DNA of 64,000 nucleotides. Origin: Piromyces finnis. Lineage: Eukaryota > Neocallimastigomycota > Neocallimastigomycetes > Neocallimastigales > Neocallimastigaceae. Shown here piece after piece: positions 1-13,127 of this stretch (the first letter of the stretch is position 1; each line of letters starts with the position of its first letter). Made by a program: the position numbers and the translations under genes. The stretch covers positions 62,001-126,000 of the forward strand of contig MCFH01000020.1 in the NCBI GenBank assembly GCA_002104945.1, read 5' to 3'. Below the pieces are notes generated by a model that saw only the letters and a program-made list of their open reading frames with translations, was not told the origin of the DNA and ran no database searches.

Positions 1-1855
1 TCATTTCGATTTTCAATGTTAGAATACTATTACAATTCCAACTAAAAAGTATTAGTTAAAAAAAAAAAAATTCGATTAATTTTAAAATTATAATTGTATA
101 CTAAAAAGGAAATAATTATTTTAAATTTTCGAAGGTGAATGAAATTTTTAATTTTCCAAATTGATATTTAATACATAAATAAAATCAATATTTTTTAAAT
201 GAATTTTTTGATTGTAGTACAATTATTTTTAATTAAAAAAAAAAAAATACAGAATTTTTTAAGTTTACAAAAAAAATATTTTAATTGTAGAATAATTTAA
301 TTTCATATGTTTGATATAATATGGAATATAAATAGAGTTTTTTCATTAAAAGATAAAAATAAAAATTTATAAAAATATTTTAAATATTACTTTTTTTTTT
401 CAATATATATTGATTTTTTAATAATACTAATATATATTTTTTTAATATCACTAAAAAAACTACAATATATATATATATATATATTTTTCCAATTAAAATT
501 GTTTTTTAAAAAAAAAATTAAAAGAATAAATAATTCATTTTTTTAGAATGTTTTTTTTTTTTAAACAGAAATAAGAAAGAATTAACTTTATTATATTTTA
601 ATAATCATAATAGAATATATTTTTCAGTAACTTTTATCTATTTATAATATTAAATAAACATGTATTGTAGTATTTGTAATATATTATATTACATTACATT
701 TTAATTTAATATAGAAAGTTGACTTTTTATATAACTTAATACATTACTATATCCTTTTATGGATTAATTAAATTCTTAACATATTATATCTATTTTATTC
801 AGTAAATAAATGTTGCTTTTTTAAAAAGTTAATAAAAAGTTAATATTATTATTATATATAATTTTCAAATTAAACTATATTTTTTTACAAATATATTTTT
901 TTTATTTTCAATAATATTTTATTAATGTATATAATATTTTTAGTAATTAGTTTTATGTAAAAGAATTTAACTTTAATTATATGTATTTTTATAATAAACT
1001 TTATTTAAAACATTTCTTTTGTATTATGTTATTATGTTATAATAAAATTATTAAAACAGGGGAATATTAGATCGATCCTTCATACCTAATATTCCCTAGT
1101 TGGTTTATTCAAATGAGGCTTATCAAAAAACTAATTAACCAATTATAATACTAATATTATATGGATCATACATTCATAATACTTTTTAAATTTTAGAAAT
1201 AATTTATATTATTATTATTAACTCTATAATTTTAAAGTTTTTATGTTAATTCTCATACTATTTTTATATTTTAATAATTTGATTATGTTTCATTTTCATA
1301 AACAATATATACATATAATTTTATTTTTTATATTAAGCTATAATATATATTAATAAGTTATAAAATTCTATTAAAATTGCAATTCTATATTCTATATTAA
1401 AATAATACTTATTAATGATTCATCCTTTAATCATTAAATTTATTAAAAAAAACTTTACCATCCATAGTTTCATGTTATTTTTATAAAAGAAATTATTAAA
1501 TTATTGAATAAAATATAATAATATTAGAAAGATACATTAGATACTAATCAAATTATACTTTAAAAATCATGAGTTTTTTTTATTAAGAATTTTCATAATT
1601 CATTTTAATTAAACTTTTTAATAGTTAATACTTTTTCACAATTATTTTGTATATACATTGAATAATTTTCATTTTATATGAAAAATTATTTATATTAATT
1701 TAGAAAAATTTTTTTTATAAAATAATTAAAACTATAAACAATTATTTAAGTTTCATATTTAAAATAACATTAAAAAATTCTAATACACTATAATTAATTA
1801 GTTATATAAATAGTATATTATTGTATTTATTCCTATATAGTCACTAATATTACTA
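1..1855. other. AT-rich spacer at window start
   Basis: No coding region is supported here. The stretch is nearly pure A/T with short poly-A, poly-T and TA runs, for example a TA run near 465-484. The only island of mixed composition is 1056-1144, which folds into two hairpins and is listed separately. Confidence 0.7.
1059..1144. other. Pair of adjacent hairpins in spacer, unknown
   Basis: GGGAATATTAG at 1060-1070 is a perfect 11-bp inverted repeat of 1086-1096 around a 15-nt loop. It is followed at once by a second stem, AGTTGGTT at 1098-1105 pairing with AACCAATT at 1137-1144 with one G-T pair. This is the only G/C-containing island in about 1.8 kb. It could be a small structured RNA, a cruciform, a terminator-like element or a remnant of a transposon end. 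No tRNA or spliceosomal RNA signature was recognised. Confidence 0.4.
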
Positions 1856-2452
1856 TTAGGAAGATGTATTATTGTCGGTTTCTGATTTATATTCTTCTGG
1901 GGAACATCCCACCTTATCATTGATAGTAATAAATAGATCCCATGTTTTTGTACATGATATGCCGAAATAACCATAATATTTAAATATTAAAACTGATTTG
2001 AATATAGAATGATTTCCAAAATCAATTCTTCCACTTTCTTTGTCACGAAGATAATAGAAACTATCAAAGGTAACTCGATCACCCATATCATTAACACAAT
2101 AATTTCTATTTGGATTTTGAACACCAAATAAAGTGATATTATATTGAGATGATGGACAGTAAGCAACTGCATCTATACCTACACGATCCTCATTATCATT
2201 AGATTCTTTTCTAAATGTTTCATAATAATTTGCAATAGGATCTTTTATTTCGCAATCTTCACCCTTAATATTAATAGGTAAGGAATCAAATCCTATCCCA
2301 CATTTAGTATTTTGATCAGAACATTTTGTTATACCACATAAAGGGTTTTTATCTATATTTTGATATATTTTATAATCTATTTCATTTGTAAATCTCGCTT
2401 TTACTGAAATTATTGATAAAATAAATATTATATATAAACTGTAAAACTTCAT
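1856..2452 (-). CDS. Small secreted cysteine-rich protein, unknown
   Basis: An intronless 198-aa protein. Residues 1-19 form a clear signal peptide (Met-Lys, then an Ile/Leu/Phe-rich core, ending near Val-Lys-Ala), so it is probably secreted. Eight cysteines follow the signal, an even number suited to disulfides, and there are N-glycosylation sequons at Asn-Ile-Thr, Asn-His-Ser and near the Asn-Asn-Thr-Ser C-terminus. No transmembrane segment or anchor follows. I do not recognise the family. A stretch around residues 130-160 (GRIDFGNHSIFKSVLIF) resembles GDINFGDYTYFKSELKF in the secreted protein at 60714-62261, so it may be a small distant member of that family. The start is the first ATG and has an A-rich leader. 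Confidence 0.75.
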   Translation of the reverse strand: MKFYSLYIIFILSIISVKARFTNEIDYKIYQNIDKNPLCGITKCSDQNTKCGIGFDSLPINIKGEDCEIKDPIANYYETFRKESNDNEDRVGIDAVAYCPSSQYNITLFGVQNPNRNYCVNDMGDRVTFDSFYYLRDKESGRIDFGNHSIFKSVLIFKYYGYFGISCTKTWDLFITINDKVGCSPEEYKSETDNNTSS

Positions 2453-3235
2453 TTTATTTATATATATATATATATATTTTTTTTTTAATTTTGTTCTTTT
2501 TATTAATTGTTTAATAAGTTCTTAATTATAATTAGTGTAAATGAAAATAATAAAATATTTTATATTTTAAAAAATAGTAAGAATATTAAAATATATTTTT
2601 AGAATGAACATTCGTTTAAAGTATATCTTTTTTTTTTTTTTCCATTTTATATAATTTAAACAAAGTTTGTCTTTTAGCTTATTGTTCCATTTATAAAACT
2701 AATATTTTTAATATTAATAAAAATAATAATAATAATTATATAATATTTATATTTAGAAAATATGTTCATCACTTGATTTATAAAAAATATTAATATCTGT
2801 ATCTTTTTAATTATAATTTATAAAGTACTTTGATTAACTAAATTTAAATAACTATAAAACAATGTTTAACCTTTTAATAATTATTTAAATATTATATATA
2901 TCAATAATTCTTTTTTTTTTTTTTTTCTCCCATTAAATTTATAATTGAATCTTATTTTATTTATTTTTATTTTTTACTGTTTTTACATGAAATATTAAAA
3001 ATTATTTAATAAGAATTAAATAAGTATAGAATGAGAAAAAGGATTTTAATAATACTAAAAAAAAAAAAAAAATAATAAAATATAAAAAGGTATAAAAAAA
3101 ATCAAAAATAGAAAAATAAAATTATGAAAATTTTAAAAATTAATATTTTTTTAGAAATTAATTTTTCATTTTTTATTTTACTATATAAATATATTTAATT
3201 AATTGATTGAATATTATTTTTACATTGGTGTTAAT
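2453..3235. other. AT-rich spacer
   Basis: Lies upstream of the small secreted-protein gene and downstream of the Rxt3 gene stop, both on the minus strand. It begins with a TA run at about 2461-2476 and holds several poly-T and poly-A tracts. No gene is seen. Confidence 0.7.
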
Positions 3236-6200
3236 TTAATCAGATTCTAAGATTTCGCCTTCTTCAAGTGATTCTTTGTCTTCACTACCTTCACTATCTG
3301 CCTCTTCTATGGGTTTTTTTGAAGAAATTTTATGTTCTTGTTTCCTCTTTTCTTCTTCTGCTTGTTCCAACTTTTTCTTTTCTGCTTCCATATACATTAT
3401 TTTCATTCGTTTGTTAACATCAGCAACCTCAGAAGATGAAAGTCCAGAGTTACCAACACTAACACTATCACCAATGTTATTTAAAACAGAATTTGAAAAA
3501 TTATTGCTACTACTATTGTTGTTGTTGTTGTTATTGCCGTTGTTATTATTATTAATATTGTTATTATTATTGACGCTTGAAATATTAACGTTACTACCGC
3601 TTCTACTTAAATTACTACTACTATTATTAACAGTATTATGATATCCCTTAGAAAGATTAGAAGATGTTATTACATTATCCACAGTATCCAATTTAAAACC
3701 ACTATTATTAGTTGCTGATGTAGTTATTGGATTAGAATAGGATGAACTATTAATATTAGAACTACTATTATTATAACTTTTAGAGCCATCTAATTTATGC
3801 TTCATCTTCGTTATACCATTGTTTAAATTATTAATAGTATTTTTATTTACATTTGATAGTGAATTATTATTGTAATTCAAAATCGTAGCGTTAGTAGTAC
3901 TGCCAGAATTTAAAATATTATTATTTTGGTAGGAATTACTATTCTTAGAATATGAGAAGTTAGATGTAGAACTCATAGAAGAAAAATTATTATCCTTCAT
4001 TTCAGTATCTTCAATAACTTCACCCTCTTCAGTTTCACTATTACCTCCAGTGGCTTGACTATGATAACTACCAACGCTACTACTGCTATTTTTTTTTATT
4101 CTCATACGATTATTGTTATTATTATTACTGCTATTCATTATTGATGAACCAGAATTATTAGTACTGCCTAAAATGCTTGATCCACTGTTATTGTTATTGT
4201 ATTTACTTCTCATAAAATTCTTATCCTTGATACGATTATCTTTATCATCTTCACTATTTCTTCTAATTTTATCATTTAGATTCATACTATTATTTCGCAT
4301 AAACATTTTTCTATTATTGTTATTACCGTTACTCAAGTTATTATTTTCATAAGAAGATGATGATGTATTGGAATAATTACTGTTCTTTATACCAGAATTA
4401 TATTTATTATTTTGATTATTATACTTTGAAATATTCTTATTCTTCAAAGTGCTATAACTAAGGTTGGGTGAATTACTATTGCTGAGATGTGAAGAAGACG
4501 AATGCATATGATTATGAAGTGAAGAAGAAGAATGACTTCCATGGGATTGTATGTAATTTTTACTATTTTTATGACCAAGATTATCTATATATTTAGATGA
4601 TATATCACCTTTCTTAGGTGGTACTGGACTGTTTGAACGAGATAATATTGGAGATTTATTACTATAACTATACCCTGAAGAATCTTTATATTTATCGTTA
4701 TATTTATCATTGTATCGATCATTATACTTGTCTGAGTATTTATCTGAGTATTTATCTGAATATTTATCTGAATATTTATCTGAATATTTATTATCTATTA
4801 AATTTAATCTACTTCCACTTTTATTTCCATCTTCATTCTTTATAGAGCTAAGATAACTATCTCTTCCTCTATCATCTCTCTCGTAATCTCTGTTTCTATT
4901 TCTATCACGGTCTCTATCCCTATCTCTATCTTTTGATTTATCTCTATAATCAAAATTCTTACTATAGTTGCTTCCATAAGATGGTGACCCAATACCATCT
5001 TTTCTATCATCTTTATTACTATATTTATTGTAATAAGGTTTTTCTTTCATACTACTACTTCTATTATTGTCTGAGTCATAGGAAAATTTTTTACTATTTA
5101 TATCACTTCTGCTATCCTTTTTAAATTTAGAATCTCTATCATCGTAATCACGATTTGAATAGTACGAAGGAGATTTAGTTATATTAAAAGGATTCTTTAT
5201 TTTCATATCTGAATTAAAAAAATCTCGATTTTGTTTAGAATCAGAATTAAAAGAATCACTAGAAAATGATTTATAAAAAGAATCCTTTTGACCTGAAGTT
5301 AATGAAGAATATGAATTTGATTTTGAAATACTAGACGAATTTTCTGAAGATTTTATTTCATGTGGTTTATTTCTTTGGCCTTCATAAAATTTATTTAAAG
5401 GTTTATTACTAATAGGAAAAGAAGGCGAATTACTGTTACTATTAAATGAAGAAGAATAATTATCGCTCCTTCTATTCATTTTCAAGTTATTTAAATTTGG
5501 AATATCTTTTTTAATATTTAAGTCTTGTCTTAAAGATTCAGGCTTATTTATTTTATTTTTATTTTCTTCAGAATGTAATCTGTTTATAGGTAATGAAGTT
5601 TTTAATGAATTTGATTCATCAACATCTATTTTCATCTTTTTATTTATATGATCATTTTCATCAAGTTTTGTATCTACTAAAGGATGAATTGTTCCAGTTT
5701 TAAGTTGATCTTCTTTTGTATTCTTCTTATTTTGGATAATACTAATATCAATATTCATTACCATAGCTGTGTCCTCATCCTCTGTTTTCATTTCAACATC
5801 ATTAATACTTGCATTACCCTTTAATTCTTCTTTATCTAATTTACCATTTACTAAATTAAAATTTGACACATTGGCATTCATTCCACCTTCTTTTTTAAGT
5901 TCATCTATTTTTATTTCATTTTTTTCTTTTTGCGTATTAACATCCTTCTTCATTAAATCGTCTTTATTATTTTCTTTTTTTTGAATATTCAATATTTTAA
6001 TGTCATTCTTCCTATTTTCGGATTTTTGTAAAATATTAATACTACTTGGTTCCTCTGGCTTATCTAGTTTATTTTTTTGACTCATTATTATTTCATTGTT
6101 TTCTTTCTTTTGCTCTGTATTAATTAAGCTTACGTGATCTATAACTTTAGCATTTGAATTTATTGTTTCCTTTACAGGTTTTATGTTCTCTATTTCCTCT

Positions 6201-6333
6201 ACTTTATCCAATTCTTTTGCTTTTGATTCATATTTAATTGCCTTATCTTCTAATTTTTCACTCATTATACTTGGATTTGATTTCTTGTTCTCTATTTTTT
6301 GAAGAATATTTACTTCTGACGTTACTAATTCTA

Positions 6334-6391
<58 letters not shown>

Positions 6392-6444
6392 GTTGTTGTT
6401 GTTGTTGTTGTTGTTACTATTACTACTACTACTACTACTACTAC

Positions 6445-6502
<58 letters not shown>

Positions 6503-9500
6503 TAATTCACAACTACTTTTTGAAATTTTATCAACGATTTGTTCTTCATTTATATTTAACTTTTTATCAATATCCATATTATCACTATTATTCTCATTTG
6601 ATTCATCTTTCTTTATTATATCTATTGGTTTTTCCAATTTTTCTTTTGGACTATATTGATTTGCTTCGTTCTTAATAGTGTTTTCTTTAATAACTCCCTC
6701 GATTAAATCTTTTTTTATTGATTTTGTTTCTGATGACTTCAAAGGTTCATTTTCCTTTATTTCTTCTTTACTATTATCATTAGATTGTTTTTTAATAATA
6801 ACATTCATGGATTGTAATGATTGCTTTTCAATTGATATAGATGTCATAGAAATATCATTTTTGTTTTTGTCACTATTATCAGAATCTTCATCATAATCAT
6901 CATCTTCATTTTCAATTTTCATCTTATTACTTTTTAGTGACAATATATTATTTTTATCATTAATTACATCATTAAACTTTTCAGTTTTAACACTGTCAAT
7001 ATCCATTTTTAAAAGATCACTATTATCAGAAGATTCTTTTACTATCTCACTCTCTAACTTAATAGGTTCTTTTGATTCTTTTGTCTTTGAATTGATTTTT
7101 TTATCTTCAATGTCTTCATCCTTATTATCAAACTTCTCATCAACATTTATTCCTAACTTTTTAAGATCTTTTTTATACTCTTCACTTTTAGTGGTTAATT
7201 TTAATTTATTTGCTCTATTTATAATAGTTAATTCATCCATATCATTACGATTAAATTTTTCAATAATATTATAATAATTATGTGGCCAGTTATTTAATAA
7301 CTGAGAGTTTCGCTTTATACTAAAATATATGTAATAATTAATATATAAATTATTAATTTAAATAAAATAATATAAAAATAATAATTGGTATAGAATATTT
7401 TAATAATAACTAAATAATAATTTATTCAACTATATATATTAATATATTTACCTTAAATATGAAGAACTAATTTCAGGAAGGGCTAAGATAATATTATCAC
7501 ATCTTTTATATGACTCCACAATCCATTCTAGGCCATGGATTTTTTTCATCATCCTGTAAGCTTCTTGTTTATGATCTTCCATAGATTGTAAATCTTCATA
7601 ATTATCACTACTACCATCATTATCACTTTTATGAGTAGCATTAAACACATCTAATGAAATAGATCTTTGTGGAGTTGAATGAATACATTTTCTGCCATGA
7701 CGATAACTATACCCTTTAGGGATTCTTACTACTTTTTCAACAAATAAACTTTCACCATCATGACCACTTCCCCATCCTTTACTTTTTAAGCCCCTTCTTT
7801 CAGAACCACTATAATTAACTAAACGAGGCAAGATTCTTAAATAAACACAAAGATCATGATCAGGTAATTGGTCATATGGGTCTATTTTTCCTGTTATCCA
7901 AGAATTTGAAATATCAGCTATTTAGAAAATAATAAATAATATATTTCAAAATTAATTTTTATGAACTAAATTATACATAATAATTATAATGATGTAATAA
8001 TAATTCTTTACATGTATCATTTATTGTGAGAGCGTTTGGAGACTCTTCTGGAGGCCAATTTTCCTTTGGTGCATCAACAGGCTTATATAAACCAGAGTGA
8101 ATTATCACTAATAGTTTATTTGTATATAAAAAATTAAATTAAATTTAATAATAATCAATAATTAAGTAATAATTTAAAATAAAATATATAGTATATAAAC
8201 TTACTAGCAACAACGTCCGAATCATCACTATAAATTTCTGTACCCCATAGAGCACAATTTTGAATAGCTAAATTAGTTGAAAATAAAAGATATTCAGCTG
8301 GAATTCGAACAGCAATTGTTGAATAATAATGTTCTGACGTGAAAGCTGGCAAAACAAATAATTCAACATCTTCTGGTTTATCAGAATTTGGATTAGTTAA
8401 TTTTGGACCATGATATAAATAAAAACCTAAACATATAGTAATGAATTGATATTTATTTTTTAATTTATATGATGTCATAAATAAAATTTTAAAATATTGC
8501 TGATAAAATATATTTAAAGAGTAAATTGTCTCAAAACATATAATAAATAACATATTGTGGAAATATTAATTTAAAATGAGGTTTTTAATTTCTTAAAATT
8601 GTACTTACCATAAAATTTTTCTTTAACTCCTTTCGGAATCTTCATTAAACTTTCATCATTAACAATAGTAATTTCACCAGGATGAATTCTTTTATTGTTA
8701 TTAATATTATTATTGTTGCTATTTATGTTATTAACATTATCATTGTTGGTGTCGCTGATATCTTCACTATTATTATTGTTGTTGTTGCTATTGCTATTGC
8801 TATTACTATTATTATTGTTGTTGTTATTGTTGTTGTTGTTATTAATATTATTGTTATTGTTGCTATTATATCCTTGTGGAGAACAAACTTGATATCCTGA
8901 TCTAGAATTATCATGTATCATGTCTATTTCATTATCATCATTAACAATGTTATGTTTATTATATGTACGTGGTTTGGGTTGGATATTATTATTATATATA
9001 TTTGTATTATTATTGTTGCTGCTATTATTATTACTGTTATACATTTGTTGTTGAGATGGCATGCAATAATTTTGTTGAGGTTGATTTTGATGTTGTTGAA
9101 ACATCGTCATCGTATTTTTAACATTATTTGATTGAGGTTGATTCATTGACAAATTCTGAGAAGGTTGATAATTTGATGGTTGTGGAGCGATTGGTTTAAA
9201 TGGATAGTTAGAATTATCATTTAATACGGGTGAACTTGTAAGTTTTGAACTATTATTATTATTATTAAAATCATTCATATCATTTCCATTGTTATTATTC
9301 ATATTATTCATATTATTATTTTTATTCACATTTACAAAACCTTGACTAATTTGAGTAACAGTAGTTTCATCATATTCATATTTAACTTTTTTCAGATTTG
9401 GTTCCCTCCTACTATTATTATAATTTGATTCATCAGACATAGATTTAAACATTGTATCCTTTGGTTTGAAATCCATTGGTCCTATTCTATTCATATTATC

Positions 9501-9895
9501 TTGAATTGAGGATAAAGATGAATATGAAGATGGCTGTGATGAATTTATTTGAATTTGACCACTGTTATTATTATTGTTGTTATTGTTGTTAGTAGTAGTA
9601 GTATTCTGTTGCATATTCATATTATATTGATTATTATATTGAGAAGATTGATTTTGATTGGAGTAATTATTATTCATCATAGGATGATTTTGACTGTGTG
9701 GTTGTGACTGAGAAGAATTAGAATTAGAAATTGGTTGTGGCATCATATTTTGATTCCAATCCTGATTATATTGATTTTGTTGAGATGATTGTTCATTATC
9801 ATTCTCTTCTTTAATATTTCTCAAGTTATTCACGTTATTATTGTTATTGGTATTATTAAAATAGTATGAGCCATTATTATTTTTCATTGAATTGC

Positions 9896-9926
<31 letters not shown>

Positions 9927-11570
9927 GTTGTTGTTGTTGTTGTTGTTGTTGTTATTGTTATTATTGTTATTATTATTACTATTATTATTATTGCTATTAT
10001 TATTACTATTATTGCTATTATTATACATATTATTATTCATATCTCTTTGTGAATTATTGTATGAAGCATCATTATTTCTATTATCAATATACATATTATT
10101 TTGATCATTTCTCATCATATTCATTTTATAATTATTATTGTTGTTGTTGTCGTTGTTGTCGTTGTTATCATTGTTATTTATTCCTGAATTCATACTTAAT
10201 TCATCTCTTTGTATATTATTTATAGGTTCATTATTTATATTGCCATTGTTATTATTATTAATTTGTGATAAATTATAATCTTGATTATATGAAGGTTTCA
10301 TTTTAGATATAGATGGAAGATTAATATTGTTTCCACTCATTGATGATATTGGTGGTATATAGTTTTGATTAGGAATATTATTATTCTTTATCATACTGCC
10401 ATTATTGTTGTTGTTGTTGTTAAACTGTAAATTATTAGAATAAGTTTGCTGAGGTTGTTGGGGTAATGTATATTGAGATGTTGATGTGCTCTGTTGATTA
10501 GAAGAATCTGATGAATGAGGGGACATAATTTCATTATTATCATTTGACATTCTTAAAGTAGGGATGTTATATTGATTTGGATTAGTATTTGAATTTTGTT
10601 TTGACGAAATATTCATCATTGGGCTTTCACTTTCCATATTTGAATATCTAAATGACTGATTCATCTGATTATCTTTTTTTATTATAATAAAAATTATTAA
10701 AAAAAATAAAATAAAAATAAGAAAACAAAAATTGTTTTAAACGCTAAGTTAAAAAAAATCAAATATTATTATTATTATTACTTTTGGGAGGCATATAAGA
10801 TTGAGATATTAATGGATTTGGCATATTATCCATTGGTCTCATTGAATTTGGTGAAGATACATTTGAATTCATCATTGGATATCTTTTATCCATTGATCTC
10901 ATTGAATTACTGTTATTATTGTTGTTATTGTTATTGTTATTATATGGACGTGAGGGCTGAGACATATCATTAGAATATGTATCATTTTGTGAAATGTATG
11001 ATTGATTATAGCCTATTTCATTAAAATTTTTATAATTTATTATTTTACATTATGTAGATAATATTAATTTATAATTAAATATTACATTAACGTAATATAA
11101 TGTCAATTTTTATGCTTATTTAATAAGAACAAGAATATACCTAAAAGATCGGCTGATGAATTTCTTCTTGATGATTGATTTTGATCCATCATTGGGTCAG
11201 TCATTTGAATATTTCTTTGTTCTTTTAAATAAATATTTTTAATAAATAAAATTAATAAAAATAAACATTAATAATAATAAAGTCATAATAATATTAATTA
11301 ATATATGCAAATATTAATAAATATATCTAATTGTATAAAATAAACTTAATAATCTAATTTTACTGACCTTTATTATCTATATTCGAATAATTATCTGACA
11401 TATTATCTTTATCAAACATCATTTTTTTATTCAATTGAGGCATAATAGAATTATCTATATCTTGGTTATTCATATTCATGTTATTGTTACTTAGATTATT
11501 ATTCATACTATTATTCATATTATTATTCATATTATTATTGTTACTATTATTATTGTTATTATTATTATTA

Positions 11571-11605
<35 letters not shown>

Positions 11606-11821
11606 ATTGTTATTGTTATTGTTATTGTTATTATTATTATTATTACTATTATTATTATTATTATTTATATTGTTCATATTGCCAGAATTATTATTTATAT
11701 TATTATTTATACTGTTGCTCATATTATTGTTCATACTATTACTCAAACTGTTATTCATATCCATATTTCCTGGGGATTTTCCTAGATTATTATATGAATT
11801 TTGAGAAGGGTATGATGACAT
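3236..11821 (-). CDS. RXT3: Rxt3-like subunit of Rpd3L histone deacetylase complex
   Basis: Eight exons join in phase: 11821-11368, 11221-11141, 11012-10782, 10672-8609, 8426-8205, 8107-8012, 7917-7452, 7319-3236, giving 2565 aa. The recognisable core, about residues 930-1130, is the Rxt3 domain: the order DDSDVVA (about 1012-1018), a following IHSG, LPRLVNYSGSERRG (about 1080-1092) and GSGHDG matches fungal Rxt3 proteins. In yeasts Rxt3 is a subunit of the large Rpd3 (Rpd3L) deacetylase complex in the nucleus. Both flanks are disordered: residues 1-925 are Asn/Gln/Ser/Met-rich, and residues 1205-2565 are Lys/Glu/Ser-rich with a poly-Asn/poly-Ser block, an Asp-Arg repeat, a Asp-Lys-Tyr-Ser repeat and two EEGE motifs, one 9 residues from the C-terminus. 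Most Rxt3 proteins are far shorter. The last exon being part of this gene rests on splice phase (AG joined to T) and an open frame upstream of its first ATG at 7240. Confidence 0.72.
4687..4795 (-). repeat. 12-bp coding repeat, Asp-Lys-Tyr-Ser/Asn units
   Basis: About nine consecutive copies of a 12-bp unit encode Asp-Lys-Tyr-Ser, drifting to Asp-Lys-Tyr-Asn and Asp-Arg-Tyr-Asn, inside the disordered C-terminal part of the Rxt3-like protein. It sits close to an Asp-Arg dipeptide run encoded at about 4875-4935. Confidence 0.85.
6336..6503 (-). repeat. Coding trinucleotide tract, poly-Asn/poly-Ser
   Basis: On the coding (minus) strand this is a long run of AAT with internal blocks of AAC and AGT, so it reads poly-Asn, then poly-Ser, then poly-Asn. 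The blocks are homogeneous in codon type, which indicates slippage growth rather than selection codon by codon. The plus-strand poly-Leu and poly-Tyr frames opposite it are artefacts. Confidence 0.9.
9898..10022 (-). repeat. Coding trinucleotide tract, poly-Asn
   Basis: A mixed AAT/AAC run on the coding strand with a few AGT, giving a long poly-Asn stretch with single Ser in exon 4 of the Rxt3-like gene. Shorter runs of the same kind occur nearby, at 8750-8870, 9560-9600 and 10130-10180. Confidence 0.9.
11527..11667 (-). repeat. Coding trinucleotide tract, poly-Asn
   Basis: AAT/AAC run in exon 1 of the Rxt3-like gene, interrupted by ATC/ATT (Ile) and AGT (Ser) codons. Confidence 0.88.
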
Positions 11822-13127
11822 TGGTTGTATAAGAGAATTATCAATTGAATTATTTAAAATATTTTATTCAAAAAATTAAAGACAAACTTCTCTTATTTGA
11901 TAACCATAATTTTAAACTTTTAAAACAAAAAAAAATATATGTATATTAATATAAAATATTTAATAATATTAATACTCTAAATTTAATTCAATTATATATT
12001 TATTTAGAATTTTTTATAAACTTTTTTAAAACCATAATCACAAAATATTGATAATAAACTATTGTTATTATTTTTATTATTAGAAATTATAATTATTTAA
12101 TATTACCATTAAATGTAAGGATATATTATAAATTATTTTCTCTTCTAAATTACTTTTTAAGATTAACAAAAATAATAATTTTAAATAATTAAAAATATAA
12201 ATATATTAAACTAAAAAAAAAAATTAATTATAATGGATTAATCAAAAATTAATTAAATCATTATAGTAAATTGTTAATAAGAAATATTATATTTTAAAAT
12301 TTATTTAATAAATTAAAGAATGATTATTTTAAATATTAATGAAAAATGATAAATAATATCTTTAAATTATAAGATATTTATTAATGATAATCAAGATATA
12401 TTTCAATATACTTAAAGATGTTTTTATTCTATTTTCATATTTTAATATCAATAAAAATGGTATTATTAGTGATTGTTATTTCTTATATATTTTCTTCCTC
12501 TTCAGTATATAATAAAAATATTTTTTAATTTACAAAGAATATTTTCTAAGAAGAAAGAAAGAAAATAGTCCTTTTATATAAAAATAAGTAATTATGAGAG
12601 TTATATAAATAAATTTTCCATAAAAACAATATACTTCGTATTTTCAATTATTACAACAATTTTATATATTTTTTATCAATAAAATCTATTTAATATTATA
12701 CACATTTTAATAAGGAAATTGGCAAAAAAAAAAAAAGACTTTATAAAATTTTACACAATATAATCATCTCCATAAATTTCATTACATTTTCACATATGAA
12801 TTTAATTTTTGAAAAATCGTTTTTAGTCTATTTTATTTTCAATAAACTTAAAAATTAATTATTAATGATAGCAGTGATAGAATTAATCATATATTGCTTC
12901 AAAATAATAAATATTTAATTTTATTATTAAATTATAATATTTTTGTTTATCCTTATTATTGTATATAAAGATAGTTTAATGAATATATGTATAAAATTGA
13001 ATTATTATACATAATATATAATATAAAAAAAAAAATACTGTGATTAATCATTATTTACAGTAAGTAATAAAAATAAAGGTATATTTTAAAATAATTATCA
13101 TTATTTTTATTATTGTTTTAAAAATTA
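11822..13127. other. AT-rich spacer
   Basis: This is the upstream region of the Rxt3-like gene and lies beyond the 3' end of the SCOC-like gene. It holds only A/T runs and very short open frames, for example 36 codons from 12419. No gene is supported. Confidence 0.65.

Noticed and set aside
1059-1144. tRNA or U1/U4 snRNA assignment for the hairpin island
   Set aside because: No cloverleaf, T-loop or GTTCGA-type box, and no 5' splice-site-pairing or Sm-site arrangement; only a short resemblance (GAGGCTTATC).
6238-6675. Long plus-strand open frames rich in Tyr, Cys or Leu opposite the poly-Asn tract
   Set aside because: They are the reverse complement of AAT/AAC/AGT codon runs of the Rxt3-like gene, and the same holds at 8682-8900, 9866-10225 and 11478-11804.
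7241-7451. Treating the 3236-7240 frame as a separate gene starting at its first Met
   Set aside because: The frame stays open upstream to 7319, where an AG acceptor joins the Rxt3 exon donor at 7452 in the correct phase.
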